Shown here: piece by piece, positions 23,935 to 34,447 of the stretch
Layout: each line of letters opens with the position of its first letter
Numbering within the stretch: the stretch's first letter is position 1
NCBI GenBank assembly: GCA_016801885.1
Contig: JAFBJY010000354.1
Span: 1 to 64,000 of the forward strand
DNA length: 64,000 nucleotides
Reading direction: 5' to 3'
Source of the DNA: Toxotes chatareus
Taxonomy: Eukaryota; Chordata; Actinopteri; Toxotidae
The notes under the pieces: generated by a model
What the model was told of the DNA's origin: nothing
Database searches by the model: none
The model's input: only the letters and a program-made list of their open reading frames with translations
Made by a program: the position numbers and the translations under genes

Positions 23935-24655
23935 CTGACTCTCTGTAAAGAGTGTTGGCCATCTTTCTATTGTGTCTTTCACTGGAGGCTCCAGGTTGAG
24001 CAACTCTTGTCTTGTCAAGGCATATGTAGAGTCCATGCTGTGGGAGATGACAACAGCATCTGGACGGTGTTTCTTCACCTCCTCTACAAGTTCCTTTGGT
24101 TTACTCCATGCTGGATTCATGTTCACCATCAGGAAAATTGGGAATAAAATTGAGTGATCATTTGGGTCTTTTGCCACTTCTCTTAGGTGCTTGGGCTTTT
24201 CTTCTTCCGTGACTTCTGGCCCCAAGTTGACAAGCAGCTGGACGCAGTTTGCTACGATAGTTGGCCATTTTGTACTTGAGGCTATTTCTCCATCCATTGC
24301 ATCCAGTGGATGAGCCTGGTTCTTTGAGGCATGTGTGTTTTGAATGAGTGCAGTTGCAAAGGCCTGAAAGTGTTTATCAGTGGGAAATGACTTGAAGCTG
24401 TAAATGGTCTCTGCAAGTTTTTGAAGAAAGTCATGCTTCATGTCCTTAGGCACCTGTAGGTATGTGTTATCTCTCATATAGAGGAGATTTCCTGGCGTAA
24501 TCTGTTTTCAACATCTAGAGGAAAATGAGGAATTTGAAAAATCTCTGGCCATGGAGACAGAGTGAGAGAAGAGCAACTATTAGGGGAGGGAGAGAGGATC
24601 TCAGTGAGAGCTGTATTTGGTGTGGGTGTTGGCAACGGGGGAATTATCTTCTGAG
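23935..24655 (-). CDS. SAMD3-like large exon
   Basis: The minus strand begins in a Ser/Pro-rich segment (ALTEILSPSPNSCSSLTLSP), passes through WPEIFQIPHFPLDVENRLRQ, breaks frame near 24,491, and continues in the 183-codon frame 24,477-23,926 (MRDNTYLQVPKDMKHDFLQK ... DTIERWPTLFTESQ). The expected exon end reads CAG|gccatt, i.e. GC instead of GT, in both unit 1 and unit 2. It could be a GC-AG intron or a mutated donor. No initiator can be chosen with confidence; upstream exons are not visible. Confidence 0.62.
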
Positions 24656-24656
24656 T

Positions 24657-26995
24657 AGAGGAGGGGGCTCTGTATTTACGTGCATGAAAACTGGTGTAAC
24701 AATGGGACAATCATAGACAAACACTGCTCCCCTGACCCCGAGTACACCTCTGTAAGATGCCGGCCTTTGTTTCTACCAAGAGAGCTAACAGTAGTGATGG
24801 TCACGGCTGTGTATATTCCACCCGATGCTAACATAAACACGGCGCTCCCTCTCCTGCTGAACACCATTAACGAACAGCAGAGGGTCCACCTTGACGGTGT
24901 TCACATAATTGCAGGTGACTTTAATAAGGCCAACTTTTAGAGTGTACTCCGGAAATTCTACCAACATGTCCAGTGTTCTACTAGAGGGGAGAAGACTCTG
25001 GATCATGTTTACTCTAACATTAAGCACGCGTACAGAGCCATTCCCTTCCCCCACCCCGGCCAGTCAGATCATCTCTCCTCCTGCTCCCCAAGCCTACACC
25101 CCCCTCAGACGCAGCGCCAGGCCCACCACAAAGACTGTTCCAACCTGGCCTGACAATGCACTCTCCACACATCAAGACTGCTTCAAACAGGCAGACTGGG
25201 ACATATCTGAAGACCAGAAGCTGGAAACACTGACAGGAACGGTACTGGACTACATCAAGTTCTGCATCAGAAATGTGACTGTGGATAAAAACATTCAGGG
25301 TTTCCCAAACCAGAAACCCTGGATGACCAGCAAGGTCCGCACTCTCCTCAGAGCCCATGACGCTGCTGCCTTCAGGTCAGGTGACAGAGCTCTGTACAGG
25401 GCTGCTGGAGACGACCTGAAAAAAGGAATTAAAAAAGCCAAGGCAGACCATAAGAGGAGCATAGAGTCCCACCTGTCCAGCCACAACACACGGAAGGTGT
25501 GGCAGGGTATACAAGACATCACAAACTACAGAGGATGTCATGTGTCAACAGGAGACCTGAGTGCGCCGCTGGCAGAGGAGCTAAATTGCTTCTTAGCTCG
25601 CTTTAACTCACCACAACATCAGCACTCATCTGTTCCAGCCATCTGGAGCAGCAGCAGAGCTACGTCCGGATGCTCTTTGTGGATTACAGTTCCATCTTCA
25701 ACACAATCCTTCCCGACATTGTCATCACTAAACTGGACACTCTCGGCCTCCCCCCTCTCACATGTGCCTGGATAAAGGACTTTCTAAAGGACCGGCCCCA
25801 GACTGTGAGACTCGGCCCCCACCTGTCCTCCATTTGCACGCTGAGCACCAGTTCTCCACAGGGCTGTGTGCTGAGCATCTCATCTCCGCCAACATCTCCT
25901 GGACAGACAACATGACAGTGGTCATCAAGAAGGCTCAGCAGCGGCTACACTTCCTGAGGGTCCTCAGGAAGCACAACCTGGACTCCATCCTGCTGCAGAC
26001 CTGCTACCGCTCGTCCATTGAGAGCCTGCTGACGTACTGCATCACAATATGGTACGGCCGCTGCACCATGGCAGACAGGGAGAGGCTTCAGAGGGTGGTA
26101 AAGGCGGCATGGAAGATCATCTTTTGTTCTTTTCAATCTCTAAAGAAGTATACAATGTGTTAGTGTGTCCAGATTTTTGTCTGTGCTCTTAATCTACTCC
26201 TTCTTTCCCTCTCCTCACAAGCAACATCAAATCACTTCTCACCGTGTGTGATTCTTTCCCTTTAAATCCTCCAGGACTGGAGCGATGACTGGGCTCCGTC
26301 TGAGGACAGTTTCTCACCCATAGGGAGGAATCTTTCTTTGCAGCCGGCTTTCTGTCTTTCCAACGGAGTCCAGCTGACACGTCCAATCCCATCCTCGTCG
26401 CTAAGTTTGTGTTGGAAAAATACTTTCCTCCTGATGAAAAGTGAAATAAAATTCTTTAGACAGTGATTGTCTTTTGATGTTTTATTATAAAATAAAGTTT
26501 ACAGAGTAATCAATTTCTGCATAAAGATCAGAGCTCAAGCATCACCAAATGCTACAGAGGTCTGAACCCGGTTACAAGTTCCCAGAGTACTTATGCATGT
26601 TTCTCACATACCAGGATGGCAGGGAGACAAAGTAATCTGAAGGTCATAAAACAGAGATAAAGTGTAAGTTGTGCTCTGAGGCACCGGAGACATAACAGGT
26701 GTCTTGACAGTAAACAAATTACATTAGGCCACTACAGATCATGTTGTATGTACTTCACCCAGAACTGAATACACAAGTTTATGAGAATATACGAATGCAT
26801 GATAAGAGAGTATATAGTTATATGATTAATTGACATTACACTTCACACTTTACTTACTATACTTTATATTTATATTTTCATAAGTGTTCCTTTTAAGGAA
26901 TTGTGTTATTTATTTATATGTGTGACTTAAAACCAGGAGTCTCTGCAAAATTTTTGTTATTTTCGCATAATGACAATAAAGACTCTTGAATCTAT
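24657..26995 (+). mobile_element. Jockey-like LINE, 5'-truncated, RT core deleted (unit 2 copy)
   Basis: Plus strand. Endonuclease: VHENWCNNGTIIDKHCSPDP then VYIPPDANIN and the catalytic GDFN (near 24,915-24,926), which is intact here. The 288-codon frame 24,909-25,775 carries the connector (WDISEDQKLETLTGTVLDYI, GFPNQKPWMTSKVRTLLRAH, HNTRKVWQGIQDITNY). It then jumps to LFVDYSSIFNTILPD (RT motif with the first catalytic Asp), so the RT fingers are deleted. After SPQGCVLS (near 25,870) it jumps to ISANISWTDNMTVVIKKAQQ, so the FADD/YADD box is deleted. The C-terminus continues to 26,130 (LDSILLQTCYRSSIESLLTY). The 3' end is ATAATGACAATAAAGACTCT near 26,990. The same two deletions are in unit 1, so they are older than the duplication. 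Confidence 0.85.
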
Positions 26996-28310
26996 GTTTT
27001 TATTTTTGGATAGCTATTTTTCTAATGTATCTAGTGTAACACTGTGGGCCTAGGGAGCACTGCAATTTCAAAACCTGTGTATGACCTGTACATATGGTTT
27101 TGACAATACAGTTGACTTTGACTTTGAAGGGCTAACGTCGTTAGCGCTAGCTTACAAGTGCTCATTACATCAACGCGTGTGTAAGCTAGCGCTAGCGACG
27201 TCAGCCCTTCACATAGATCTTGTAAAACTACTCCTTCATTCTAGCTTTTAGGATAACAAAGAATTTCAGCAAACGTATGCTTCTTAACAGTTGGTAAATT
27301 AAGAGCTACAGCCATTGATGCTGCAGTAAATCTTTAATATTAAGTGGGACATTTAGAGAAAGCGCTAATGACGTTAGCGCTAGCTAACGCGCTATCTACA
27401 TATGCTAACCTCTGTGGTGTCTGTTGGGACCGACTCCCAGCAAAATAAATAAATAAATAAATAAAAAGGCAGTGTCATTTCAGCTTGCTCAGGAGTATTT
27501 TAATTGGCAATCTGAAGACATACGGTTAACCTGAAACCTGTCGCCGACAGATGAGGCATACGGCATAAGACCTAAAGAACTTACTAAATAAAAAGTTGAT
27601 AAAATCTTCCAGTTTGCAGCAACTTACCTTAACATGACAGAGACAGAAGCTTTCTTTCCGCTTTCAACGTGCTTGCGGACATTACCGAAAGCACGCCTTC
27701 ACGGGGAATGCGCATGTCACACAATTAAGTGCTGCCACCTAGTGTCGGGCATAGGTGTCAGGTTGTGAGGACGGCTCTTCATCACTCATACTTTCTCAGG
27801 CTGATGACTTTAATTACTTTACTCCCTAAAAGTTTTATTAACTAAGTGTAACATAGCAGAGTCAGCAAAGTAAGCACATATCAGTTAAGATTACTTCTTA
27901 TTTTAAGCTATATTAACAATTACATTTTACAGTGTTCATACCTACGCTCTTTGCTCAATATTCAGAACTCTAGTCTCAGTCTTGGCTCCAGCAGCTTCAT
28001 TAACCTCGTCATTCCAAAAGCTTGCACCTCCTTTGGTTGCTTCTCTTTTCAGTTTTCTGCCACAAACGACTGAAATCTCTTACAACAGACTCTAAAACTC
28101 AGCTCTTTAATACCATTCTCTTCTTTTAAGAATACATTACAAACCATAATCCACAATCCTTGTACTTCTTTTTAGTCATTTACCATGAACCTCACTGTAT
28201 ATATATATGCACATATTACACTGTCATTTTGATTGATATGTAATGAATTTGTACTGTGATCCTTTGTCTTATCTACTGGATTGTGTCTGTGGCCAGGTTG
28301 TCACTGCAAA
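26996..28310. other. Non-coding duplicon segment with a large inverted repeat
   Basis: AT-rich. Besides the inverted repeat at 27,126-27,210 it holds AGCGCTAA-tgacg-TTAGCGCT near 27,361-27,381 and an AATAAATAAATAAATAAATA run (27,445-27,465). 27,300-28,310 is repeated at 56,918-57,845. No gene seen. Confidence 0.6.
27126..27210. repeat. 30-nt inverted repeat around a 25-nt spacer
   Basis: The left arm 27,126-27,155 (starts GAAGGGCTAACGTCG) and the right arm 27,181-27,210 (ends GACGTCAGCCCTTC) are complementary at 28 of 30 positions. It could fold as a cruciform or be a very short MITE. Confidence 0.85.
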
Positions 28311-28362
28311 TGAAAATTGGTTCTCAAAGGACTTACCTGGTTAAATGAAGCTGAAATAAAAT
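28311..28362 (+). repeat. Retroposon 3'-tail motif (unit 2)
   Basis: Contains ACTTACCTGGTTAAATGAAG, then GCTGAAATAAAATCC. Same as 12,181-12,247 and 57,846-57,911. Confidence 0.5.
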
Positions 28363-29490
28363 CCTACTATATATGCTACTGTATATATGTGTGTTTATTT
28401 TTAACACTTCTGGCAATTCATCAGTTTATTCCATTCTTTCATACACCTTTCTGCTGATATTGATGGTTAACACAATTCTTGAAATGAATCCACTTTTTAA
28501 TGTGCAATAAAGGTATTTATGAAGCTCTTGCTCTGAGTTTGTTGCTTTCTTTTTTATACCATATCTGGTTTGCACTCTATTGTAACCATCCAAGAACATA
28601 CTACTGATAGAGGTTTTTCCCACAATTTGTAATTAATTACAAGTCCATTTCTGTATTAGCTTTAATCAGCTACATAAATAATAGAAATGTTGATTGAATG
28701 TTGCTGTCTATATTGGAATGTCTGCTTTCCTCATGTGTCTTTTGTACTTGTACCAATTTTAATGACACTGAAAACATTAATTCACCAAAGCATCCTGTTA
28801 GATTCATTATGAGCTTTATGGTAAATCTGGAAAAACCTGACGAGTAGTTCATAGAAAATGAACTCAGTGCCATTACTGTTGGGGGTTACAGTAGGTTTAT
28901 TTGAAATTCAATATAACTGTGACCACAAATGAATAAGGCACATCAAATATGTCTTCATTTACAATAACTAGTTGGGAAAAATAAAACTGATATTGACAGC
29001 TGATACAATTGTTGAAATGAATACAGATTTTAATGTGCAATAAAGGTATTTATGAAGCTCTTGCTCTGAGTTTGTTGATGGTTTTTTCATAACTTATCTT
29101 CATTCTGTTGGCACAGATGGTTGAGTTTTCAGAGTCACATTTTGAATAAGACTCAAGGAAAACCATTTTAGATGAGACATGGTGGATCACAATCAATCAC
29201 ATGAAGCATCTTGTCAGGACAGGTGCATGAATGTGAGCTTCAGCTGTGGATGATCATGTATGAACCTACAGTATTAAATGAAGTCATACATGACAAATGT
29301 TCAAATCAAAGTGTAGAGCTGCACTTGATCATTTTTATTCTTTCCACTGCCTTTGGAATGCTTTTGAATTTTTCAACAATCTGACTGATGTATCAGAACA
29401 CCCCTACACTTGCTGGGATTTTCACTCGCAACAGTTTGCAGAGATTAACTGTGAATGTAGTCAAAAGCAAAAAGCATCCAGTGAGCAGCA
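28363..29490. other. Non-coding duplicon segment upstream of the promoter-like module
   Basis: AT-rich, repeated at 57,912-59,020 and, corrupted, at 47,770-48,500. The frame 29,297-29,632 (+) is shared with 58,834-59,292, but it runs across the CRE and TATA elements and has no recognisable domain, so I do not call it a gene. Confidence 0.55.
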
Positions 29491-29620
29491 GCTCAGAGGA
29501 GGTGTGGCTCATGACGTCACCATCTCATCTGCCTTTGATCCCCAGGCAACGGCTCTGGCGTCACTACGGCGGCAGCCAGATGATATAAATGAGGAGCCTT
29601 CCTTCACTGACTCAACGTTT
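29491..29620 (+). promoter_or_regulatory. CRE/TATA promoter-like module (unit 2)
   Basis: A full cAMP-response element TGACGTCA (29,512-29,519), a second related site TGGCGTCA (29,556-29,563) and TATAAAT (29,584-29,590) are arranged as in a CREB/ATF-responsive Pol II promoter, pointing right. A start would be expected near 29,610-29,620. The same layout is at 59,049-59,127 (with two perfect CREs) and, without TATA, at 13,026-13,076. The product, if any, is unknown. Confidence 0.6.
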
Positions 29621-30509
29621 CTGAGGAGGTAGGGACTGCGCTGGTGGCGGTGCGTCGCCGGTGTCTCAGGCTACCAACGTCTTTGCTGGGGGCATTCAGT
29701 CGCTTTCGTTCCGCTCATGCTGCGGATCCTTACTGATAACGGTTCATTTTGAGCGTCTGTGAGGTTAATATCCAGGAGAACTGAATACAGATGTGACCCG
29801 GGCCACCAGACTCTGTCCTTCTCTCTCCTCCCTGAGAGAGAAACACAGAGTTTTTGCTCTCTCTTTCTCTCTCAGGGAGCGAGAGAGAGAAACACAGAGA
29901 GAGATGCTTATTTAAATGTAGATTATTTCCATTTCTATACATCATTTCTCCAGCAAGGAGAGTTTTTTCCTCTCTGTGTTTTCTCTCTGGGTTCCTCCTC
30001 TCTCTCAGGCAGAGAGAAAGGGAAGAGCAAGAGATCTCTCTCTTCTCTCTGTCAGGCAGAGAGCGAGTTACACAGAGAGCTTCCCCTCTCTCTCCTTGAG
30101 ACAGATAGAGATCGAGACGCTTTTCCTCTCTCTTTCTGTCTCTATCGATGGAGAGGGAGGGAGCGAGAAGGAGAGCATGGCCTTCTTTCGCCCTCCTCAG
30201 CGAGAAAGAGAGCGTTTTCCGTAACGCTAACCCTCTTTCTCCACCGAAAGAGAAAGAGAGAAAAGAACTCTCTCTTTCTCTGCTTCTCTCTGTCTCAACT
30301 TCTCTGCTGTTCTCTCTTTCTCTTCCCTCCGCAGACAGTTCGTCTCTCCTTCTCTTTCTCCACTGCTCTTCTCTCTTTCTCTTCCCTCCTCAGAGAGTTT
30401 TTTCTCTCTCTTTCTCTCAGGGTTCTTGTCTCTGAGACAAAGAGAGTTTTTTCCTCTCTCTTTCTCTGTAAGGCGCTGTATAATTAATGAATAAATTGAA
30501 TTGAATTGA
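29621..30509 (+). repeat. CT/GA-rich tract ending in an L2-like 3' tail
   Basis: Blocks of CTCTCTTTCTC alternate with GAAAGAGAAAGAGAG, so a transcript could fold back repeatedly. The segment ends AAGGCGCTGTATAATTAATG, AATAAATTGAATTGAATTG (30,470-30,509), which resembles the 3' end of the L2 elements here (GGCGCTATATAAATAAAATTG + TTGAA repeats). The 242-codon frame inside is low-complexity (S/L/R/E) and not credible as a protein. Confidence 0.6.
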
Positions 30510-30569
30510 TGGCAATAAAATAAGAGTTAGAATGATATCCTCCATCATCTCTGCCCTTCAATTTCATAC

Positions 30570-31065
30570 AGTAGACAAGATAAGATAAGATAAACCTTTA
30601 ATAGTCCCACAATGGGGAAATTACACTGTGACAGCAGCAAAGAGCAGATGCAATAGGGTACAGGCACTCAGAATATACAGATAATACAGATAGAATATAA
30701 AGACTCCAAGAAAAAAAAAGACTTATTAGAGGAAACAATAATAATAAATACTATAAACAGTATGACCAAAGTGACCATGTGCACTGTTTGAACAGTAAGA
30801 GAAATAAAAAGAAGAAAGGCTGCACATATAACAGCAATTTTAAGTCCAGGAGTGAGTATGTGTGTGTTTTGCTCAGCACAGTTGGTTGTAGTTCTTTAAG
30901 TGGAAGAAGAAAATATCTTCTTGAATCCACATCAGCAACTTGCCAATGAGGAAATATCCAAATTACAAGTAGGCACGTTACAGGCCATGAATGAGGCAAA
31001 GTGGTAAATGCAGCTCCAAAAGTCACAATTGGAAGAATCCAGATGGCTCAAATTAAAGTGTGGAT
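30570..31065 (-). repeat. Retroposon 3'-end fragment, minus strand
   Basis: The reverse strand ends in TTTAATAGT...AAGGTTTATCTTATCTTATC; the complementary phrase TAGTCCCACAATGGGGAAAT (30,602-30,621) is a phrase I associate with recurrent fish LINE/SINE tails. Repeated at 59,960-60,470 and, corrupted, near 49,790-49,860. Confidence 0.5.
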
Positions 31066-31309
31066 ACATTACAGATAGCTGTTACTGTAGTATGACTGAG
31101 GTGTACCATGTTGGAAATAAAGCTCTTTATACTGTATACAGACAGTATTAGTAACAATCAGTGTGGAATTCAGCCCAGCACAGAGTGCCATTGTGCCTTC
31201 AAGGAAAAGAGAAGCAAAGAAGGAAAGAAAGAAAAGAAACCATAAGCTCAACAAAATATGTGTAGTTTTTTCAGCCTCGTTTAAGAAAATCACATCAACA
31301 CACACACAC

Positions 31310-32430
31310 AGTTGTGCATTTTTCAGAAAATATGTTTGATCATGCAAAAGCTTTTCTTTCATTCAGAGTTAGTGGTCAGGCAAAGTTATTTATTATCACA
31401 TTATTATATTTGCTCTTTTTAAATCATAGAGACAAGTTGAAACACCCAAATGGCCCTGATCAAAAGTATACATACCCTTGAAGTTTTGGCCTGATACTAT
31501 GCACACAAGTTGACACAAACAGCTTTAAATGGCTTTTAAGGGTCACTGTCCACACTGTCACCTGTTTGGCTGTAATTAGTGTGTGTGTATAAAGACACAT
31601 TTCACCTAGTGCTGCACTGACTTTGCTGGATTCTGAGCCATGGGGAAAGCAAAAGAACTATGAAAAGACCTACAAGAGAAGGTATTTGAACTTTAGAAAG
31701 CAAGAAAGGGATAGAAAAAGATATCCAAACATTTGACAATGCCAATCAGTAGTGTTCAAACTCTGAAGAAGAAATGCAAAATATGGGCTTCTGTTGATAC
31801 CAAGCTACGCTCAGGTAGAGCAAGAAAAACTCAGCCACAAGTGCCAGGAAAATTGTTGGGGATGCAAAGAAAAAAGCCAGAAATAACTTGAGCTGACGTA
31901 TAGGCTTCTCTACAGAAAAGTGCTGTGGCTGTTTGAAGATGCACAGTGGAGGTGGAAAGCGGATGTTTGGGCAAGATAATGCCCCTTGCCACGCATCCAG
32001 GTCAAGTAGAACTTGGCTGCAGGAGCACAATATCCAGGTCTTAGAGTGACCAGCTCAATCCCTGGACATGAACCCCATTGAAAATCTTTGCTGCATTATC
32101 AAAAGTCTGTTTTAAGCAAAGGATTTGGAAGAATTAAAAACAGTAATTGAAGAAGAATGGGAGAAGATTACCCCTCAACAGTGTGAAAGGCTCGTGGAGA
32201 ACATGCCAGCCAGGATTAAAGCGATACAGTGTTCTAATGGCAGGAGTACTAAATATGAATTTTGTTATGTGATGGTTTCTTCATATTTTGTTCAGTTTTG
32301 AAGATATTCTTTGCTATTTGTTAACTTTGATACCGACTATGTTGAGAACTGACATGTTGACACCATGAAGAATTTACTTTTGCTTTTTTTGTCTTGATAA
32401 CAATAAACAAAAGAAATTATTTGTTTTGTG
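31310..32430 (+). mobile_element. Tc1-like element, decayed (unit 2 copy)
   Basis: The left end CAGTTGTG is preserved but about 45 nt of the terminal region present at 60,767 are missing. The transposase start reads MGKAKEL then a stop (ATG at 31,640). The C-terminal part in another frame is recognisable: DNAPCHASRSS, TWLQEHNIQV, SPDMNPIENL (second Asp and Glu of the DDE triad). KCTVEVESG-type sequence runs straight into the GQDNAPCH block, so the segment with the first catalytic Asp is deleted, as in the copy at 60,767. No right terminal repeat is visible. A different Tc1 family from 22,394-23,061. Confidence 0.75.
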
Positions 32431-33614
32431 TCTGTCTGATGCAGCCACACCTTGTGAAATCCCAAAAAGATTTTTCTGCAAATTTTTCATGATAATATCT
32501 GAGTTGTTAGTGCAGTTGCTGTACTGCAGAGATGAGCTCTGTTTGAGCCTTTGGTTGAAGCTGAATCTTCTCTCCCACCTTGATGAAGGTAATGGTCCAC
32601 TGTGCTGTCCCTGGTGTGCAAGTCTTCTGTCCCAGCTAGCACTTGAAGCTGGACTAACCAGCCCTGGGCCTTGTCATACCTTGTTGTTGTTGGACAGCTA
32701 TGAAGACTGGCCCGTCTGGATGCCACTGTCCCCAGCAGCTATCTATGTCTATCTATCTACTATATCTGTAAGAAAAGATCTTTGACTCACAGAAAAGCTA
32801 ATCTAAGTGATGATATGAAGCCTGTGAGGTATGAAAGGATTTGTAAGACTGTGTCAGAAACAGGTTGATGCTCTGAGCTTAGAAGAGAGTGTACTGCCAT
32901 CTTGTGCTGAAATAAATGTCCTGCTAATAAGCTGGGACTTGTCAAATGCCACACAAAGGATCCCTGGTTTGAGTTTTTACCCCACAGTCAGTGAGGCGTG
33001 GACGTCACTGGCTGTAGTCATGCCAAGGTTGTCTAAGGCGTGTGGCCAGTGGCTCTCACTGCGGGAGGAGCTGCTGGAACTGGGCTGGCAGTTTGATCCT
33101 CAGCTCCTCCTGTCCACATGCAGAAGTGGCAAGCACTTCTATCAGTGTGTGTGTGTATTTGAATGGGTAAACAAGAGCCAAATATAAAGCCCTTTGGATA
33201 TAAGCACTATGTAAATGACAGGCAACATATAGAATAGCAAATAGTGTGAGTAGCAGACAGTCGAAAATAGTGTATTAGCAATTTACTGTACATGCCAATG
33301 AAAATCAGTGCAGGTGTAAAGATACAAGTTGATGCAGTGAGATTTTCATCTTTGCTTTAAGGTTATTGTGATGACAGTGTGTGGTTTTATGATGCTATAA
33401 ATCATTGATAACAGACTTGTATCAAATATTATCAGACACTGAGATTGTGAATGAGCGACAAGCCACAATTTAGTACATTTTATGATGTCATATTTAAATG
33501 GAGACATGAGACTAATCTATACCAGTGTGAGAATCTGGACCTTGAAAGAGAAATAAAGTGACGATACAAAAGGAGGGGAATGGCAAAACTGAGTCAAAAG
33601 CTTCACAGCCACAT
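32431..33614. other. Region between the Tc1 remnant and ZNF638-like copy 1
   Basis: 32,431-32,814 matches 61,935-62,342. 32,815-33,470 has no counterpart in the 62.3-kb copy. It ends in sequence like CCCTTTGGATATAAGCACTA (near 33,190-33,215), reminiscent of short fish retroposons. The frame 32,831-33,187 (+) has no domain I know. No gene called. Confidence 0.45.
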
Positions 33615-33671
33615 TCAGCTGGGGTCTGGTTTGTCAGTCACATTCACTGTCTTCTCAGTCTGCAGGTATTT
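33615..33671 (-). CDS. ZNF638-like copy 1, terminal exon
   Basis: Acceptor CTCCTCTTGTAG, then KYLQTEKTVNVTDKPDPS and stop TGA (33,615-33,617). 57 bp, phase 0, following directly on the zinc-finger exon end (HYENLK). Identical layout in copy 3 (62,511-62,567). Confidence 0.75.
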   Translation of the reverse strand, partial: KYLQTEKTVNVTDKPDPS

Positions 33672-33807
33672 CTACAAGAGGAGGAACAAAGGAAAAACAC
33701 TCTTTGTGAACACACATGGACGTTTTATCACCTGTATCACAGTAAGTGTGAAAATGGAGCAGAATAAAAGAGGGAGAAACTGCAACAAATAACCATGAGC
33801 TGCCTAC

Positions 33808-33929
33808 CTTTAGGTTCTCGTAGTGTTTGATGGTTTTGCAGTGGTTGATCTCAGCTTCTTTGGTTCCGCTGAAGAATGGATTACATACTGTACAGAAGAA
33901 AGCGGTCTTTGGGACTAAGAACTCCATAC
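33808..33929 (-). CDS. ZNF638-like copy 1, matrin-type zinc-finger exon
   Basis: The acceptor ends GTGTCCTCAG and the donor is AAG|gtaggc. The translation GMEFLVPKTAFFCTVCNPFF, then SGTKEAEINHCKTIKHYENLK, contains C-x2-C-x13-H-x5-H, the matrin/U1-like zinc-finger spacing used for RNA/DNA binding. Confidence 0.82.
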
Positions 33930-34447
33930 CTGAGGACACACAGAGTGACTGTGGAAATGCACATGTAAAGAAAACAGTGATGAACAGTCACGGTGAATAA
34001 ATAGTGTCATACCACCTGGATTGCTGGGGTCAAAAGAGGGGAGGGAGTAGTCCGTGCTCATGGGTGTTTTCATCTCTCATGTCTTCTTCATACTCTCCTC
34101 TTCTCCGTTTGTTTGGTCTTTGGACATCTGTTGCTTTCCTAGAAGAGACAGGGACTGCTTTAAAGTCCAATCTAGGACATACACAGGGGTAAAAAGACCT
34201 GGTCCTGGCTTTGCTGAACAAAGCAGATAAGCTAATAATTAAGCATTTTCCAAATGGACGTCATGTGTCTTCATCTTGGTGCTGTTATTAAACACCAGCA
34301 ATGACTTATGGCAAGTACCTGCCCCAAGGACAACGTCCCATCATCTCAAACACTTGAAGAAGAGCTCAATTTGGACAAGCCTGATTCTCTACCCACTGAG
34401 GAACTGCTGCTACTCACAGTTCTACTTCAAAGAAAATCAAAGCGTAC

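Larger units (their letters stand above)
18121..24655 (-). pseudogene. SAMD3-like gene, unit 2 copy, interrupted by an L2 and a Tc1 element
   Basis: Minus-strand, intron-split gene. Exons I can place: a serine/proline-rich leader plus a large exon (24,655-23,935), a 53-codon exon (23,540-23,382), an exon with TAVLRGLPVILGDDNAHFF (from 23,239 down), and the terminal exon (18,463-18,121, stop TAG). The order and motifs (WPEIFQIPHFPLDVENRL, IERWPTLFTESQ, TPRFFDIFKSKGG, GTAIILEGTVLMDG, PLIYTLNLEYPQ) match, from memory, the C-terminal domain of the abundant fish proteins named sterile alpha motif domain-containing protein 3-like; their biochemical role is not established. Damage: a one-base loss near 24,491 (CGCCAGG for CGCCAGGG), a frame break near 18,262 and an odd donor at 23,934. 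An L2 (18,709-21,825) and a Tc1 (22,394-23,061) lie in the penultimate intron. Upstream exons are not visible; a jockey-like LINE abuts at 24,657. It could be a live gene with sequencing errors, but a pseudogene is more likely. Confidence 0.65.

Noticed and set aside
29297..29632. 111-codon frame conserved at 58,834-59,292
   Set aside because: Conservation is explained by the recent segmental duplication; the frame spans CRE and TATA elements and shows no known domain.
29759..30487. 242-codon plus-strand frame rich in S, L, R and E
   Set aside because: It lies wholly in alternating CT/GA simple sequence, where long stop-free frames arise by composition; the paralogues at 13.4 and 59.4 kb do not keep the frame.
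34013..34138. TGA before the zinc finger read as selenocysteine
   Set aside because: No known matrin-type selenoprotein, the TGA sits in a disordered linker and no SECIS-like element was apparent; nonsense mutation or sequence error is simpler.
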